57,172 bases of DNA, from NCBI GenBank assembly GCA_034007295.1, contig JAVERC010000021.1, positions 1 through 57,172 on the forward strand. The letters are read 5' to 3'. The translations under genes and the position numbers were made by a program. Below, piece after piece: positions 34,417 to 43,903 of the stretch. The number at the start of each line of letters is the position of its first letter. Position 1 is the stretch's first letter. Under the pieces are notes generated by a model. The model searched no databases, was not told the origin of the DNA, and saw only the letters and a list, made by a program, of their open reading frames with translations. Source of the stretch: JACKCP01 sp034007295. Lineage in GTDB: Bacteria; Desulfobacterota; Desulfobacteria; Desulfobacterales; JACKCP01.

Positions 34417-37400
34417 TTATTTTCCAAAGTTTTTAACATGTTCATTTATACTGATAAGAATATTTTTTACATTCAAAAATGAAGGTTTTATGCCGCTGGT
34501 GTCAACAAAAAGCTTTAAATTACTGTCTATTTTCCAGCCTTTATTTTTTTGAACAAATTCTTTTAATGCAAGGGGATTAGTAACATAATTTTTTGAAAAA
34601 ATAAAAGTAAGACCGCTCTTATTCATATCTAGCTGAATAATTCCTGTTTTTACACAAATTATTCTCAGCATAATTTTTAATAAAAGATTTTCTACTTCCC
34701 TTGGAGGATTTCCGTATCTGTCTGAAAGTTCAAGTTTAAATTCCCTTAGTTTTTTAAGCTCAGTAAGCTTTGAAAGCCTTCTGTAGATAATCATTCTCTG
34801 ATCAATATCTGGGATATAAACCTCTGGAATATAGGCACTTAAACCAATATTTATTTCAGGCTCAAGCACTTCTTTTATTTCTTCACCTTTAAGATGAGAA
34901 ACTTCATTTTGCAAAAGAGTCAAAAACATATCATAGCCAATAGCTGAAACATGTCCTGACTGGGATGCTCCCAAAATATCTCCGGCTCCCCTTATCTGAA
35001 GATCTCCCATTGCAAGCTGAAAACCTGCACCAAGCTCTGAATACTGCATTAAAACCTTAAGCCTTTTTGAAGCTTCCTTTGTAAGACGGTTTTCTTCGGG
35101 AATAAAAAGATAGGCATGAGCCTGGTTTCTTCCCCGTCCGATTCTTCCCCTAAGCTGATAAAGCTGGGAAAGGCCGAAACGGTCAGCTCTGTTTATTATC
35201 ATTGTGTTTGCGTCTGGAATATCAAGGCCTGATTCAACAATTGTTGTACACACTAAAACATCTGTTTGTTTATGAATAAATTTTTTCATTGATTCTTCAA
35301 GCTGTTTTTCAGGCATTCTTCCATGAGCCTTTCCAATTTTGATATTTGGAAGAATCTTTTCAAGAAAACTGCATATCCCGTCAATTGTTTCTATGCTGTT
35401 ATGAACAAAATAAACCTGGCCGTTTCTTTTTATTTCGTTTAATACAGCTTCTTTTACAACACTTTCGTCAAATCCTGAAATATATGTGTTAACAGGCTGT
35501 CTTGCTTCCGGCGGAGTTGAAATAATACTTATGTCCCTTATTCCTGAAAGTGAAAGATGAAGGGTTCTTGGGATAGGTGTGGCTGTAAGTGTTAAAACAT
35601 CAACTGAAGCTCTGATTCCTTTTATTTTTTCCTTGTGCTTTACCCCAAACCTTTGCTCTTCGTCTATTACAAGAAGACCAAGTGAATTAAATTCTATATC
35701 GTTTTGCAAGAGTCTGTGGGTTCCAATTACAATATCTGCCTCACCTGATTTCATTTGTTTTATAATTTCAAGCTGTTCCTTTTTTGTTTTAAATCTGTTC
35801 AGAACGCATATTTTTACAGGATAGCCTTCAAACCTGTCTGAAAATGTTTTAAAGTGCTGTTCTGCAAGAATTGTTGTGGGAACAAGAACTGCTGTTTGTT
35901 TTGATTCACTCCATGCCTTAAAAGCAGCTCTTACTGCAACTTCTGTTTTTCCATATCCCACATCTCCGCAGATAAGACGATCCATTGGTTTTTTGGATGT
36001 CATATCCTTTAAAACATCTTTAATGGCTTTTAATTGTCCGCTTGTTTCAACATAGGGAAAGCCAGCCTCAAAATCTTTAAAAAGATCATCTGGAGGACTA
36101 TAAGCATATCCTGATTCAATTTCTCTTTTTGCATAAACAGACAAAAGTTCCTTTGCAATTTTTTCAGCTTTTTTTCTGGCTTTTTCCTTGGCCTTTGTAA
36201 AATCCTTGCCGCCTAAACGGTCAAGGTTTACCTTTGAATGCTCAGCTCCAACATATTTTTGTAAAATGTTTATTCTGTCTACAGGGACATAAAGCCTGTC
36301 ATTGTCAAAATATTCTACTATTGCAAATTCGCCTTGAATATTTCCTATGTTTATTTTTTCAAGGCCTTTATATTTCCCCAGTCCGTGTTCTGCGTGAACT
36401 ACAATATCTTCAATATTTAATTCATTAAGTGAATAAATTCTTTCTCCGGCAAGTTTTCTTACCTTTTTTCTTCTTGAATGCCTTACACCAAAAATTTCAT
36501 TTTCAGTTATTATTGCAATGCCTTCATCTTCAAATGTAAACCCTTCAGCTAATTCTCCTGCTGCTATAAAAGGGTCAAAAATATGAGTTTTTTTCGAAAA
36601 ATTTTCAAAAGAAAAATCCTTTGCATAAATTTCTGCATCAACTCCGTAAGGTTTAAGTACAGAGGAAAGCCTTTCACACTGGGTTTTTGAAGAACATACA
36701 ATTAAGGGATGAATATTTTTCCCTTTTTTTTCAAAAATCCATTCTGATAAAGGGGAAAGGGGAAAATCTGATCCTGTTTTTAATTTCAGCCGGGATTTGA
36801 CAACTGAATTATCATCAATTTTCAAAAAAATGCTTTTTGCTTTGTTTTCACTTCCAGGAAGATTTTTTAAACTGATATTTTTGAATTTAAAAAGTTTTTC
36901 TTTTACAATCATTTCTGATTCAAAAAGGTCTTTTGGGTGAAGAATAAAAGTACCTGATTCTATAGCATTGTAATAATTTTCTTCATTTTTTTTAAAAACT
37001 TCCTGAAAACTTTCCTCAAATGCTGAAAAATTTGAAAATACAACAACACAATCTTCTGGAAGATAATCTGTAAAATTTGTTTTTGTTTCATAAAAAAGCG
37101 GAAGAATGGATTCTATCCCCTGAAAACAGCCTTCATTTTTAATTTTTTCAAGAACAGATTTTACACAATCAACCGAAACTTTTGAATTTGCACCTTTTTT
37201 TCTTATTTTAGAAAAAATTGCATCATTTTCACTTTCTGAAAAAACAATTTCACTTACAGGTGCAACAAATACTTCTTTTATATCTTTGATTTTTCTCTGG
37301 GTTACCACAGAAAAAATACGGATTGATTCTATCTGATCCCCAAAAAATTCAATTCTTACAGGGTCGTCATATAATGGGGGATAAAAATCAAGGATTCCTC

Positions 37401-37896
37401 CTCGTACAGCAAAATCACCTGGTTCTTCGACTATAGATGCTCTTGAATAGCCAGACTTTGATAATTTTGATATTATGTCGTCCATTTTTATATCTTCAAA
37501 AACCCCATAAATATCAACACTTTCCTCAAGCCTTTTTTGTGGGATTATAAAACGAAGAGCCTCGGCAAAGGGAATAAAAACAACTTTATTGAAAAAACCC
37601 TGATAAATTTCAAACAAAAGCTTTATTCTCTTAGAAGCTGTTTCCATATGAAAGGAATCGGACTTGAAAATATCTTGAGTATAGCCCGGGAAAATTCTTA
37701 TATCATCCTCACTTAAAAAAAATGAGGTATCAAGAGCAAGCCTTTCGCATTCTTCTTCATCCTTTGCAAAAACAAAAACAGGTTTTAACAAAGACCTCTT
37801 TATTCTTGATATAATATATCCGCTTGATCCGGAATTTATTCCCGATATTTCAAAACTTTTAAATTCAGCACTTTTTAATTCTTGAGTAAAATCCAT
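34417..37896 (-). CDS. mfd: transcription-repair coupling factor
   Basis: Releases stalled RNA polymerase and recruits UvrA; 1159 residues. The N-terminal UvrB-homology part (RGGILDFYPP, RIEFFGDQIESIR) is followed by the RNA-polymerase-interaction domain (IEDIVVHAEHGLGKYKGL) and the translocase motor: Walker A GDVGYGKTEVAVRAAF, DEEQRFG, TATPIPRTLHLSL, and motif VI QLRGRIGRG. The C-terminal part ends in a leucine-rich TRCF domain. The protein is full length. Confidence 0.96.
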   Translation of the reverse strand: MDFTQELKSAEFKSFEISGINSGSSGYIISRIKRSLLKPVFVFAKDEEECERLALDTSFFLSEDDIRIFPGYTQDIFKSDSFHMETASKRIKLLFEIYQGFFNKVVFIPFAEALRFIIPQKRLEESVDIYGVFEDIKMDDIISKLSKSGYSRASIVEEPGDFAVRGGILDFYPPLYDDPVRIEFFGDQIESIRIFSVVTQRKIKDIKEVFVAPVSEIVFSESENDAIFSKIRKKGANSKVSVDCVKSVLEKIKNEGCFQGIESILPLFYETKTNFTDYLPEDCVVVFSNFSAFEESFQEVFKKNEENYYNAIESGTFILHPKDLFESEMIVKEKLFKFKNISLKNLPGSENKAKSIFLKIDDNSVVKSRLKLKTGSDFPLSPLSEWIFEKKGKNIHPLIVCSSKTQCERLSSVLKPYGVDAEIYAKDFSFENFSKKTHIFDPFIAAGELAEGFTFEDEGIAIITENEIFGVRHSRRKKVRKLAGERIYSLNELNIEDIVVHAEHGLGKYKGLEKINIGNIQGEFAIVEYFDNDRLYVPVDRINILQKYVGAEHSKVNLDRLGGKDFTKAKEKARKKAEKIAKELLSVYAKREIESGYAYSPPDDLFKDFEAGFPYVETSGQLKAIKDVLKDMTSKKPMDRLICGDVGYGKTEVAVRAAFKAWSESKQTAVLVPTTILAEQHFKTFSDRFEGYPVKICVLNRFKTKKEQLEIIKQMKSGEADIVIGTHRLLQNDIEFNSLGLLVIDEEQRFGVKHKEKIKGIRASVDVLTLTATPIPRTLHLSLSGIRDISIISTPPEARQPVNTYISGFDESVVKEAVLNEIKRNGQVYFVHNSIETIDGICSFLEKILPNIKIGKAHGRMPEKQLEESMKKFIHKQTDVLVCTTIVESGLDIPDANTMIINRADRFGLSQLYQLRGRIGRGRNQAHAYLFIPEENRLTKEASKRLKVLMQYSELGAGFQLAMGDLQIRGAGDILGASQSGHVSAIGYDMFLTLLQNEVSHLKGEEIKEVLEPEINIGLSAYIPEVYIPDIDQRMIIYRRLSKLTELKKLREFKLELSDRYGNPPREVENLLLKIMLRIICVKTGIIQLDMNKSGLTFIFSKNYVTNPLALKEFVQKNKGWKIDSNLKLFVDTSGIKPSFLNVKNILISINEHVKNFGK

Positions 37897-38228
37897 TAAT
37901 TTTTTTCTTGATTTTCATTTAAGTAAACTGTTAAGACAAAAAAATATTTTTTAACAATATTAATTAATTGAAATTAATTTTAAATGTGTTTGAACCTAAT
38001 CAATTAATTAAAAAACAAAGCTAAAAATATTTGAATTTTTTAAAAATCTTAATATTTAAAGCTGTTTTCTTCTACAATCAATTTTCTTTTTTTTCAAGTG
38101 CCTATATTTTAAGCACAAAAAGATAAAAAAGAATAAAAAGATAGCTTGACGAACATTAAATAAAAATATATTTCATCGATCTTTAGGTATTTTGAATTGA
38201 CAAAACCTGATAATTTTGGAGAATTGCC
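37897..38228. other. divergent intergenic region, mfd / small gene
   Basis: This 332-base AT-rich gap lies between the divergent mfd and 38229 genes and should hold promoters in both directions. A TTGACG/TATATT pair near 38146-38172 reads toward the plus-strand gene, but with a short 15-base spacer, so I do not rate it as a firm promoter. No hairpin, RNA gene or reading frame is convincing. Confidence 0.5.
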
Positions 38229-38567
38229 ATGAATAAAGGGAAAATAGAGCATCTCACTAAAATTACTAAAGATATAGTAATCTCCCTTTGCAGAGAAAGC
38301 CATAATCCTACAGACGATGGAACAGGTTATGTCAATTCTGTAAAATCAGTTCTTGAAGGTATGAAATCATACTTTGAAAAACAGGGAGAAGGTTTGGAAT
38401 ACCAAAAAATTTATGAAAAAATTTATTCCTTTTCCAAAAGGATATGGATAAAGGACATAACTGAAAACAGACTTAAGGAATCTGATAAGTCTGTTATTGA
38501 AAAAGAGGCACTTTATTACGATTATTGTTTTGAACATATTTACAAAAAAGGGGATTTCCCCTTATAA
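38229..38567 (+). CDS. hypothetical protein, 112 residues
   Basis: Unrecognised soluble protein, predicted mostly helical: LTKITKDIVISLCRE, SVKSVLEGMKSYFEKQ and a C-terminal segment rich in Tyr and charged residues (ALYYDYCFEHIYKKGD). It is preceded by a GGAG site and lies 38 bases upstream of the IHF gene, which suggests shared transcription. No function can be given. Confidence 0.6.
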   Translation: MNKGKIEHLTKITKDIVISLCRESHNPTDDGTGYVNSVKSVLEGMKSYFEKQGEGLEYQKIYEKIYSFSKRIWIKDITENRLKESDKSVIEKEALYYDYCFEHIYKKGDFPL

Positions 38568-38605
38568 ATCTAAAGTCTTGCAGGAATTAAAATTTAGGAG
38601 TTTAA

Positions 38606-38881
38606 ATGGCACTGACCAAAAATGACATTATCGAACAGGTTTATGAACTGGGTTTTAGCAAAAAAGATGCATCAGAGCATGTAGAAACCCTTCTTGAAAT
38701 AATGAAAAGAAGCCTTGAAAGCGGAGAAGATATTTTAATCTCAGGATTTGGTAAATTCTGTCTCAAGGACAAGGATGCAAGAAGAGGAAGGAATCCTGCG
38801 ACTGGGAAAGATTTAATGCTCAGGCCAAGAAAAATTGTTACATTCAAGTGTTCAGGCAAACTAAGAGATAAAATCAACTAA
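38606..38881 (+). CDS. ihfA: integration host factor, alpha-type subunit
   Basis: Histone-like DNA-bending protein, 91 residues. The family signature is complete: LTKNDIIEQVYELGFSKKDA, GFGKFCLKDKDARRGRNPAT and the arm GKDLMLRPRKIVTFKCS. The proline of the intercalating arm (RNP) is present. The sequence is closer to IHF-alpha than to HU because of the LGFSKKDA and PRKIVTF segments. A strong terminator follows. Confidence 0.9.
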   Translation: MALTKNDIIEQVYELGFSKKDASEHVETLLEIMKRSLESGEDILISGFGKFCLKDKDARRGRNPATGKDLMLRPRKIVTFKCSGKLRDKIN

Positions 38882-38897
38882 TTAAAAGTTGAAAATA

Positions 38898-38932
38898 AAA
38901 AACGGAATTTATTTATAAAGAATTCCGTTTTT
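38898..38932 (+). terminator. intrinsic terminator after ihfA
   Basis: Perfect 12-pair stem AAAAACGGAATT / AATTCCGTTTTT with an 11-base loop, followed by T-rich sequence, 16 bases past the ihfA stop. Confidence 0.88.
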
Positions 38933-38956
38933 TATTTCAAAATTGATAAATTATTA

Positions 38957-39102
38957 TCTAAAACTGCTGAATAAAAAAATTTTTCCAGTTTTGGTGCAAA
39001 ATTCAAATTTTAATACTTAAAAATCCTTTAAGTATCCTAAAGGTTAAATTTTTCGTCTTCCTTGAACTGAACAAAAAATTCTCGTTTTCGGCCAATCACT
39101 AA
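38957..39102 (-). repeat. MITE-like repeat, copy 3, inverted orientation
   Basis: On the minus strand the left end (AGTGATTGGCCGAAAACGAG) starts at about 39102 and the internal part (CAGTTCAAGGAAGACGAAAA) matches copies 2 and 5. The right end, near 38957-38985, is degenerate (CTGAATAAAAAAATTTTTCC). It lies between the convergent ihfA and phosphoribosyltransferase genes. The rest of the 396-base gap (39103-39277) shows nothing I can name. Confidence 0.82.
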
Positions 39103-39277
39103 ATCAGCAAATCCTCAATGAATCAAGCTTATTATATTTAAAAATATGAAACCCTGCCGGCTTTCCAATTTTGCTGCATCTTATGCTTTAAATTGCATCA
39201 CGCATAGCAAAGCAAAAGCCTGATACAATTTGCCGTTATATTCAGCAAATTTGAAAATCGCTCAATTCAGGTTAAAA

Positions 39278-39835
39278 TTATTCTGGAAAAATAAATCCTT
39301 TGGCCTTCATTTCATTTTCTGTGAGCTCTTCAAGTTCATGGGGAAGAACAATCCACTGGTGGGATTCAAAGGTCTTATAATATTCATCTGGAACCATGTC
39401 TGCAATTCTATTTTCTGGTTTGTAATATAGAGCTGCCATTGTAAGAGAAACATTTTTTTTATCAATTTTTTCAAGCAGCTTTTTTTTCACAGCTTCAAAG
39501 GTTTTTCCCCTGTCAAATATATCATCAATTACAATTATTCTAGTTCCATCTTCAATCTGACGCATTACACCTTCAATATTGTCAACAAGAACTTCATCTG
39601 ATGCCTCATAAACACCTTTGTATGACTGTGCCTGAATAGTTGCATACTTTTTTTTTGTTTTTGTAAGGACAGCAAAAACCTCCTGAATATAAACCGAAAC
39701 CTGGGCTCCTCCCCTTGTAACGCCTACAAAGAGGTCAAAATCAAGATTTTTTTTAAAAAGTTTTTTTGCAAATCCCCATGAGTCATTTTCAAGCATTTCA
39801 GGTGAAATATAAAATTTTTTTACTTTATCAGACAT
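39278..39835 (-). CDS. purine-type phosphoribosyltransferase
   Basis: Salvages a purine base by adding ribose-5-phosphate from PRPP; 185 residues from the ATG at 39835, which has a GGAG site 7 bases upstream. A TTG at 39847 would add four residues. The PRPP-binding motif IIVIDDIFDRGKTF (about 97-110) is intact, with an FVGVTRGGAQVSVYI loop earlier. It resembles hypoxanthine/xanthine-guanine enzymes (HGPRT type), but base specificity is not certain. It is encoded beside an NCS2 purine permease on the same strand, forming an uptake-and-salvage pair. Confidence 0.84.
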   Translation of the reverse strand: MSDKVKKFYISPEMLENDSWGFAKKLFKKNLDFDLFVGVTRGGAQVSVYIQEVFAVLTKTKKKYATIQAQSYKGVYEASDEVLVDNIEGVMRQIEDGTRIIVIDDIFDRGKTFEAVKKKLLEKIDKKNVSLTMAALYYKPENRIADMVPDEYYKTFESHQWIVLPHELEELTENEMKAKGFIFPE

Positions 39836-39857
39836 CAGCTGCTCCAAATATAAAAAG

Positions 39858-39901
39858 CACCGGCAAAAAAACTGATATTAAATTATTTATTTTTACCGGT
39901 G
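39858..39901 (-). other. hairpin between purine permease and phosphoribosyltransferase
   Basis: Inverted repeat CACCGG / CCGGTG with adjoining A and T runs, in the 80 bases between the two purine genes. On the minus strand it is followed by CTTTTTATA, so it could be an internal terminator or attenuator. It could equally be a folding or processing element. The T run overlaps the leader of the downstream gene. Confidence 0.35.
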
Positions 39902-39915
39902 AAAGATTAGAATTA

Positions 39916-41220
39916 TTAAATAGTATTTAAAATTATATCAACAAGAGAAAAAACACCAATAACCCACATGAGAGGATGAATTTTCTTAAAATTCCCTGAA
40001 AAAGCACCAAGAATACAGTAGGAAACAAATCCAACAGCAAGTCCCATTGAAATAGAATATGTTAAAGGCATTAAAATCATTGTTAGGAACGCAGGAACAC
40101 CTGTTTCAAATTTAGCAAAATCTATTATCCCGACATTTTTAAACATAAAAACTCCAACAATTACAAGAGCAGGTGCTGTTGCAAAGGGAGGAACTATTGC
40201 AATAAAAGGTGTAAAAAGAAGAGCAAGAAGAAAAAGAAGAGCTGTTACAACACTTGTAAGTCCTGTACGTCCGCCTTCTGCAATACCTGCACCTGATTCA
40301 ACATATGTTGTTGTTGTGCTTGTTCCAATGAGTGCTCCTGCTATTGTTGCAACAGCATCAGCTTCAAGTACCTGATCTATTTTATCAATACTTCCGTCTT
40401 CTTTTACAAGTTTTGCCTCGTATGAACAGGCAAGAATTGTTCCAAGGGAGTCAAAAAGGTCAACAAAAATAAATGAGAATATTGCTCCCCACAAACTCCA
40501 CTTTAGAGCCCCAATAATATCTAACTGGAAAAAAATCGGCCCTGGAGAAGGAGGTGCTGAAATAAATTTTTCAGGAATTGAAGCATCCCCTGTTATCATT
40601 CCAATTACAGTGACTGAAACAATACCAATTAATATGCTTCCTTTAATTTTTAAAACTTCAAGAACTGCAATTATTGCAAGGCCTGCAAGACCTAAAACAA
40701 CAGGGGTTGTCATTTCTCCAATACTAACAAGAGTTGCAGGATGAGCCACAATAAGCCCCATTCCCTTGAACCCGATAAGTGTTATGAAAAGCCCGATTCC
40801 GGCAGCAGTTGCAAGTCTTATTTCCTTTGGAATTGCAAATACTATCCATTTTCTTATTCCAAGAAGAGTGAGAAGAAGAAAAAATACACCTGAAAGAAAA
40901 ACAACTCCAAGTGCTGTCTGCCAGGTCACCTGCTTTCCTATTACAAGGCTGAAAGCAAAAAAAGCGTTAAGACCCATACCAGGAGCCATTGCAAAAGGAA
41001 CATTCCCCCAGACTCCGGCAAGCATTGTACCAATAAATGAAGCAAGAATAGTTACAGTAATAAGAGCGCCCTTATCCATTCCTGTTGCAGAAAGAATATC
41101 CGGGTTTACAAAAATAATATAGGCCATGGTCAAAAACGTGGTGATACCTGCTATCACTTCCTGTTTTACATTTGTTTCGTGACTTTTAAGCCCGAAATAA
41201 TTCTCAATAAACTTAAGCAT
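39916..41220 (-). CDS. NCS2-family purine permease (AzgA/PbuG type)
   Basis: Inner-membrane proton-coupled importer of adenine, guanine or hypoxanthine, 434 residues and about 12-14 helices. The AzgA-type signatures are visible: GITTFLTMAYIIFVNPDILS at the N-terminus, MAPGMGLNAFFAFSL, and the cytosolic-facing GTSTTTTYVESGAGIAEGGR. It is upstream of the phosphoribosyltransferase on the same strand, so imported base could be converted at once to nucleotide. No purine riboswitch is recognisable in its leader. Confidence 0.92.
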   Translation of the reverse strand: MLKFIENYFGLKSHETNVKQEVIAGITTFLTMAYIIFVNPDILSATGMDKGALITVTILASFIGTMLAGVWGNVPFAMAPGMGLNAFFAFSLVIGKQVTWQTALGVVFLSGVFFLLLTLLGIRKWIVFAIPKEIRLATAAGIGLFITLIGFKGMGLIVAHPATLVSIGEMTTPVVLGLAGLAIIAVLEVLKIKGSILIGIVSVTVIGMITGDASIPEKFISAPPSPGPIFFQLDIIGALKWSLWGAIFSFIFVDLFDSLGTILACSYEAKLVKEDGSIDKIDQVLEADAVATIAGALIGTSTTTTYVESGAGIAEGGRTGLTSVVTALLFLLALLFTPFIAIVPPFATAPALVIVGVFMFKNVGIIDFAKFETGVPAFLTMILMPLTYSISMGLAVGFVSYCILGAFSGNFKKIHPLMWVIGVFSLVDIILNTI

Positions 41221-41521
41221 TTCTCCTCCCCTGGAAATAAATATTATTAATTTTTTTAAATATTAAGCCGTTAAGGTTAAATCCAAATAAAAGAATTTTC
41301 ATACATTTATATATATTTTTTGTCAAAACCAATATCTTGAAAGGAACTTGATTTTAACAAAAAAGTAAAGGATCTGGAATAAATCAATAAAATAATCCTA
41401 AAAAATTTATCTAAATTATACACTTCCCTAATAAAAGCTAAATCATAAAAAACTATACATTTATTAAACCGGCAGAAAAAATTATCCGGAGATGAAAAAA
41501 CATAAAGCTTCAAGGTAAAAA
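41221..41521. other. divergent intergenic region, permease / 790-residue gene
   Basis: This 301-base, very AT-rich gap lies between divergent genes and must hold promoters for both. I saw no strong -35/-10 pair, hairpin or riboswitch. The plus-strand gene begins at a TTG directly after an in-frame TAA. Confidence 0.5.
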
Positions 41522-43894
41522 TTGAAAACCACATTTAAGACAAATCCAAGTTTCCAGGCAAATAACCCTTCCCCCTCCGGATTATTTTCTATCAAAAAAA
41601 CACAGCCACAACTTAAAACAAAAGACCTTCCTTTTTTTGGAGATGACTGCACAATTGGAATAGAAAATGAGCTGCAAGCCTCATGTAAAGGCAATTTTAA
41701 AGATATTGACATCTGCACTCAGATACTTGAATCTGCTTTTTTTAAAAACATGTCGGAAAAAACTCTAAATAAAGATATTTCTCCTTCATTAATAAAAGGT
41801 ATTGAAAATCTTTATAAAAAAGAAAATGAAATCTATGAAAACAGTTTTGTCAAATTTCCATTAAAAAAGCTTACTCCATTTGCAAAAGCTGTCTTTTTTT
41901 CAGATTTAAGATCAGACAGAAATAACCCAAAATCTGAGTTAAGAAAAGATAAGGAAAATTTTTTCATAAAAAAAAACAATGAAACATTTTTAAGAATTCC
42001 AATAAGCTATCTTTTAAAAATTGCTGTTGCAGATTCAATAAGTTTTTCTGAAAAAACCGATGAAACAATAAGACAAACCGGAGAAAAGGTAATGAGAGCA
42101 TATTTAAATGACAATACCTCTCCAGAGCTTGTTTCATTTTATGTTTCAAAAATGGGAACAGGAAAAGATGCAGGAAAGGGGTTTGTAAAAGAAACACTTA
42201 AAAGGCTTTTTCTTACAAACCTTTTAATCCAGTATTCCAATAAAAAGTTTGAGCTTGAAAAATACGGCCAGACAGCAATGATATATTTTGCTTCACACAC
42301 TCCCTTAAAACAGAAAAAACTAAATGAACTTATTCCTGATTCATTTTACAGAAAACTTTTTATGAGTCCGTGTTTATCAGGATGGAGATTTGGAGAAGAA
42401 AAATATCAATACATGTCCCTTTGTCATGAAGTTCTTTCAAGAAGTCAGCTAAATGCCGTAAAAAAGCTTAAAGACTGCCAGATTATTCAGTCAAATCTTG
42501 TTGTTCTTCCAAACACCTCAAACACATGCCTTGCAAATAACGGTACTCACATAAGTACCGGAAGCATGAAGCTTACAAAAGCTTTTTTGGAAAAAGATTC
42601 TTTATATGATTCAGTTATTGAAAAAAACACAGGGGATCTTGTAACAAAAATATTTGAGCATTTTGTCCCCCTTTTTATAAACACTTATTCCGCATCTCCA
42701 TACAGAATGGATTTTACTGATTTTCACCCTGAAAAGGCACTTGGATTTCTTCCGCACCAGCTTGACTACACTCATTTGAGAATGTTCTGGAAGAACTGGA
42801 AATCAAAAGCAAAAAACTCAATTTTTTCAAGGCACATAACACCTTTTGGCCCTGAATGGCTTGATTTTCTTATCAAAAAAACTTTCAGGTTCAAGGGAGA
42901 TTTTATACCTGACATAAGACTTCTGGATTATTTTGTATCTGTAATGAGTTCACCTTCATCCCCATGTCTTGACGGACAACCTGGAAACCAGAAAAAACTT
43001 CTTGAAGAGGTTTCAAATTCAGGAATATTCAATGAAAAAATGCCCTTATATCTTCTTTTCAGAACAAGAGAATTTGACAAATGCGGTTTTTGCGGATTTG
43101 AGGCAAGATTTTATTCAACATTTGAAAATTTTAACGAAGATATGAGATTTGCACAGATTCTCCAGGCTGTCATTACCTCACTTGCATATAAATATATTTT
43201 AGAAGAAAAGCTCTGCCACAGAGATATTCCAGACACTGTGTTTACTGAAAGTGAAAGAAGACAGCCTGTATTCTGCGAGGCCGCAGGAATTAATATTTTT
43301 TATGTAAAAAAGAATACAACAAATAATTTTTTAAAAAAAATTCTTTCACACATGGAAGACATAAAAACATCTTCAAAATACAAAACATATTTTGAAGTAA
43401 AAACAAAAGATTACAAAAACGCTCTTTTAAAAATAATTAAACAGGATGCAAAACAAATAATTAAGGAAGCAGGTCTTGATTTTGCAATAAAAGACCTTGA
43501 ATCAAGACTAAAAAATGAATCAGAGCTTTCAGCAGCGTCAAAAATGACAAAATCTGTGATGGAAAATTTTAAAAACAAATCCCCAATTAATATCAATGCT
43601 AAAGACTTCAATGAGTCAATGGAAGATTATTACAGACACACACTAAGATTAAAACACCTTAAAGAAGCCTATAATGAAGTTTTACAGGAATTAAAAAAAC
43701 TCGAACTTATTTCTTTTAGAGACAATAAAATTAAAAAAGCTGTTTTTTCAGTATTAAAGAATGAAAGCCCTTATGAGTTTCTGGAAAAAAGGAAAAAAGA
43801 TTTTTTTGAAAATTCACTTACCCAGTTTGAAATTTCAAAACTTATTTCACTTATGCTTATAGTTTTAAGCACTGATATAAAATCATCAATTTAA
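41522..43894 (+). CDS. unrecognised 790-residue protein, first gene of lipid-type cluster
   Basis: I do not recognise this protein. No signal peptide or membrane helix is visible, so it is probably cytoplasmic. Distinct segments are FGDDCTIGIENELQ (about 39-52), NNGTHISTGSMKL (about 340-352), FHPEKALGFLPHQLDYTH (about 400-418), CGFCGFEARFYS (about 521-532) and a lysine-rich helical C-terminal third. The IENELQ segment faintly recalls the first strand of GCS-type carboxylate-amine ligases, but I rate that as weak. The start is a TTG at 41522, as an in-frame stop precedes it at 41516 and no ATG follows for over 70 codons; an AAGG site is 8 bases upstream. It is followed after 9 bases by the PSD-like gene. 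Confidence 0.75.
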   Translation: MKTTFKTNPSFQANNPSPSGLFSIKKTQPQLKTKDLPFFGDDCTIGIENELQASCKGNFKDIDICTQILESAFFKNMSEKTLNKDISPSLIKGIENLYKKENEIYENSFVKFPLKKLTPFAKAVFFSDLRSDRNNPKSELRKDKENFFIKKNNETFLRIPISYLLKIAVADSISFSEKTDETIRQTGEKVMRAYLNDNTSPELVSFYVSKMGTGKDAGKGFVKETLKRLFLTNLLIQYSNKKFELEKYGQTAMIYFASHTPLKQKKLNELIPDSFYRKLFMSPCLSGWRFGEEKYQYMSLCHEVLSRSQLNAVKKLKDCQIIQSNLVVLPNTSNTCLANNGTHISTGSMKLTKAFLEKDSLYDSVIEKNTGDLVTKIFEHFVPLFINTYSASPYRMDFTDFHPEKALGFLPHQLDYTHLRMFWKNWKSKAKNSIFSRHITPFGPEWLDFLIKKTFRFKGDFIPDIRLLDYFVSVMSSPSSPCLDGQPGNQKKLLEEVSNSGIFNEKMPLYLLFRTREFDKCGFCGFEARFYSTFENFNEDMRFAQILQAVITSLAYKYILEEKLCHRDIPDTVFTESERRQPVFCEAAGINIFYVKKNTTNNFLKKILSHMEDIKTSSKYKTYFEVKTKDYKNALLKIIKQDAKQIIKEAGLDFAIKDLESRLKNESELSAASKMTKSVMENFKNKSPININAKDFNESMEDYYRHTLRLKHLKEAYNEVLQELKKLELISFRDNKIKKAVFSVLKNESPYEFLEKRKKDFFENSLTQFEISKLISLMLIVLSTDIKSSI

Positions 43895-43903
43895 AGGTCT
43901 GAA

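Noticed and set aside
38109..38303. Minus-strand frame of 64 codons in the mfd/ihfA gap
   Set aside because: It overlaps the start of the plus-strand gene at 38229, has no family resemblance and is very Phe/Ser-rich.
41221..41521. Possible purine riboswitch upstream of the purine permease
   Set aside because: None of the conserved loop or junction sequences of the purine aptamer is visible on the minus strand.
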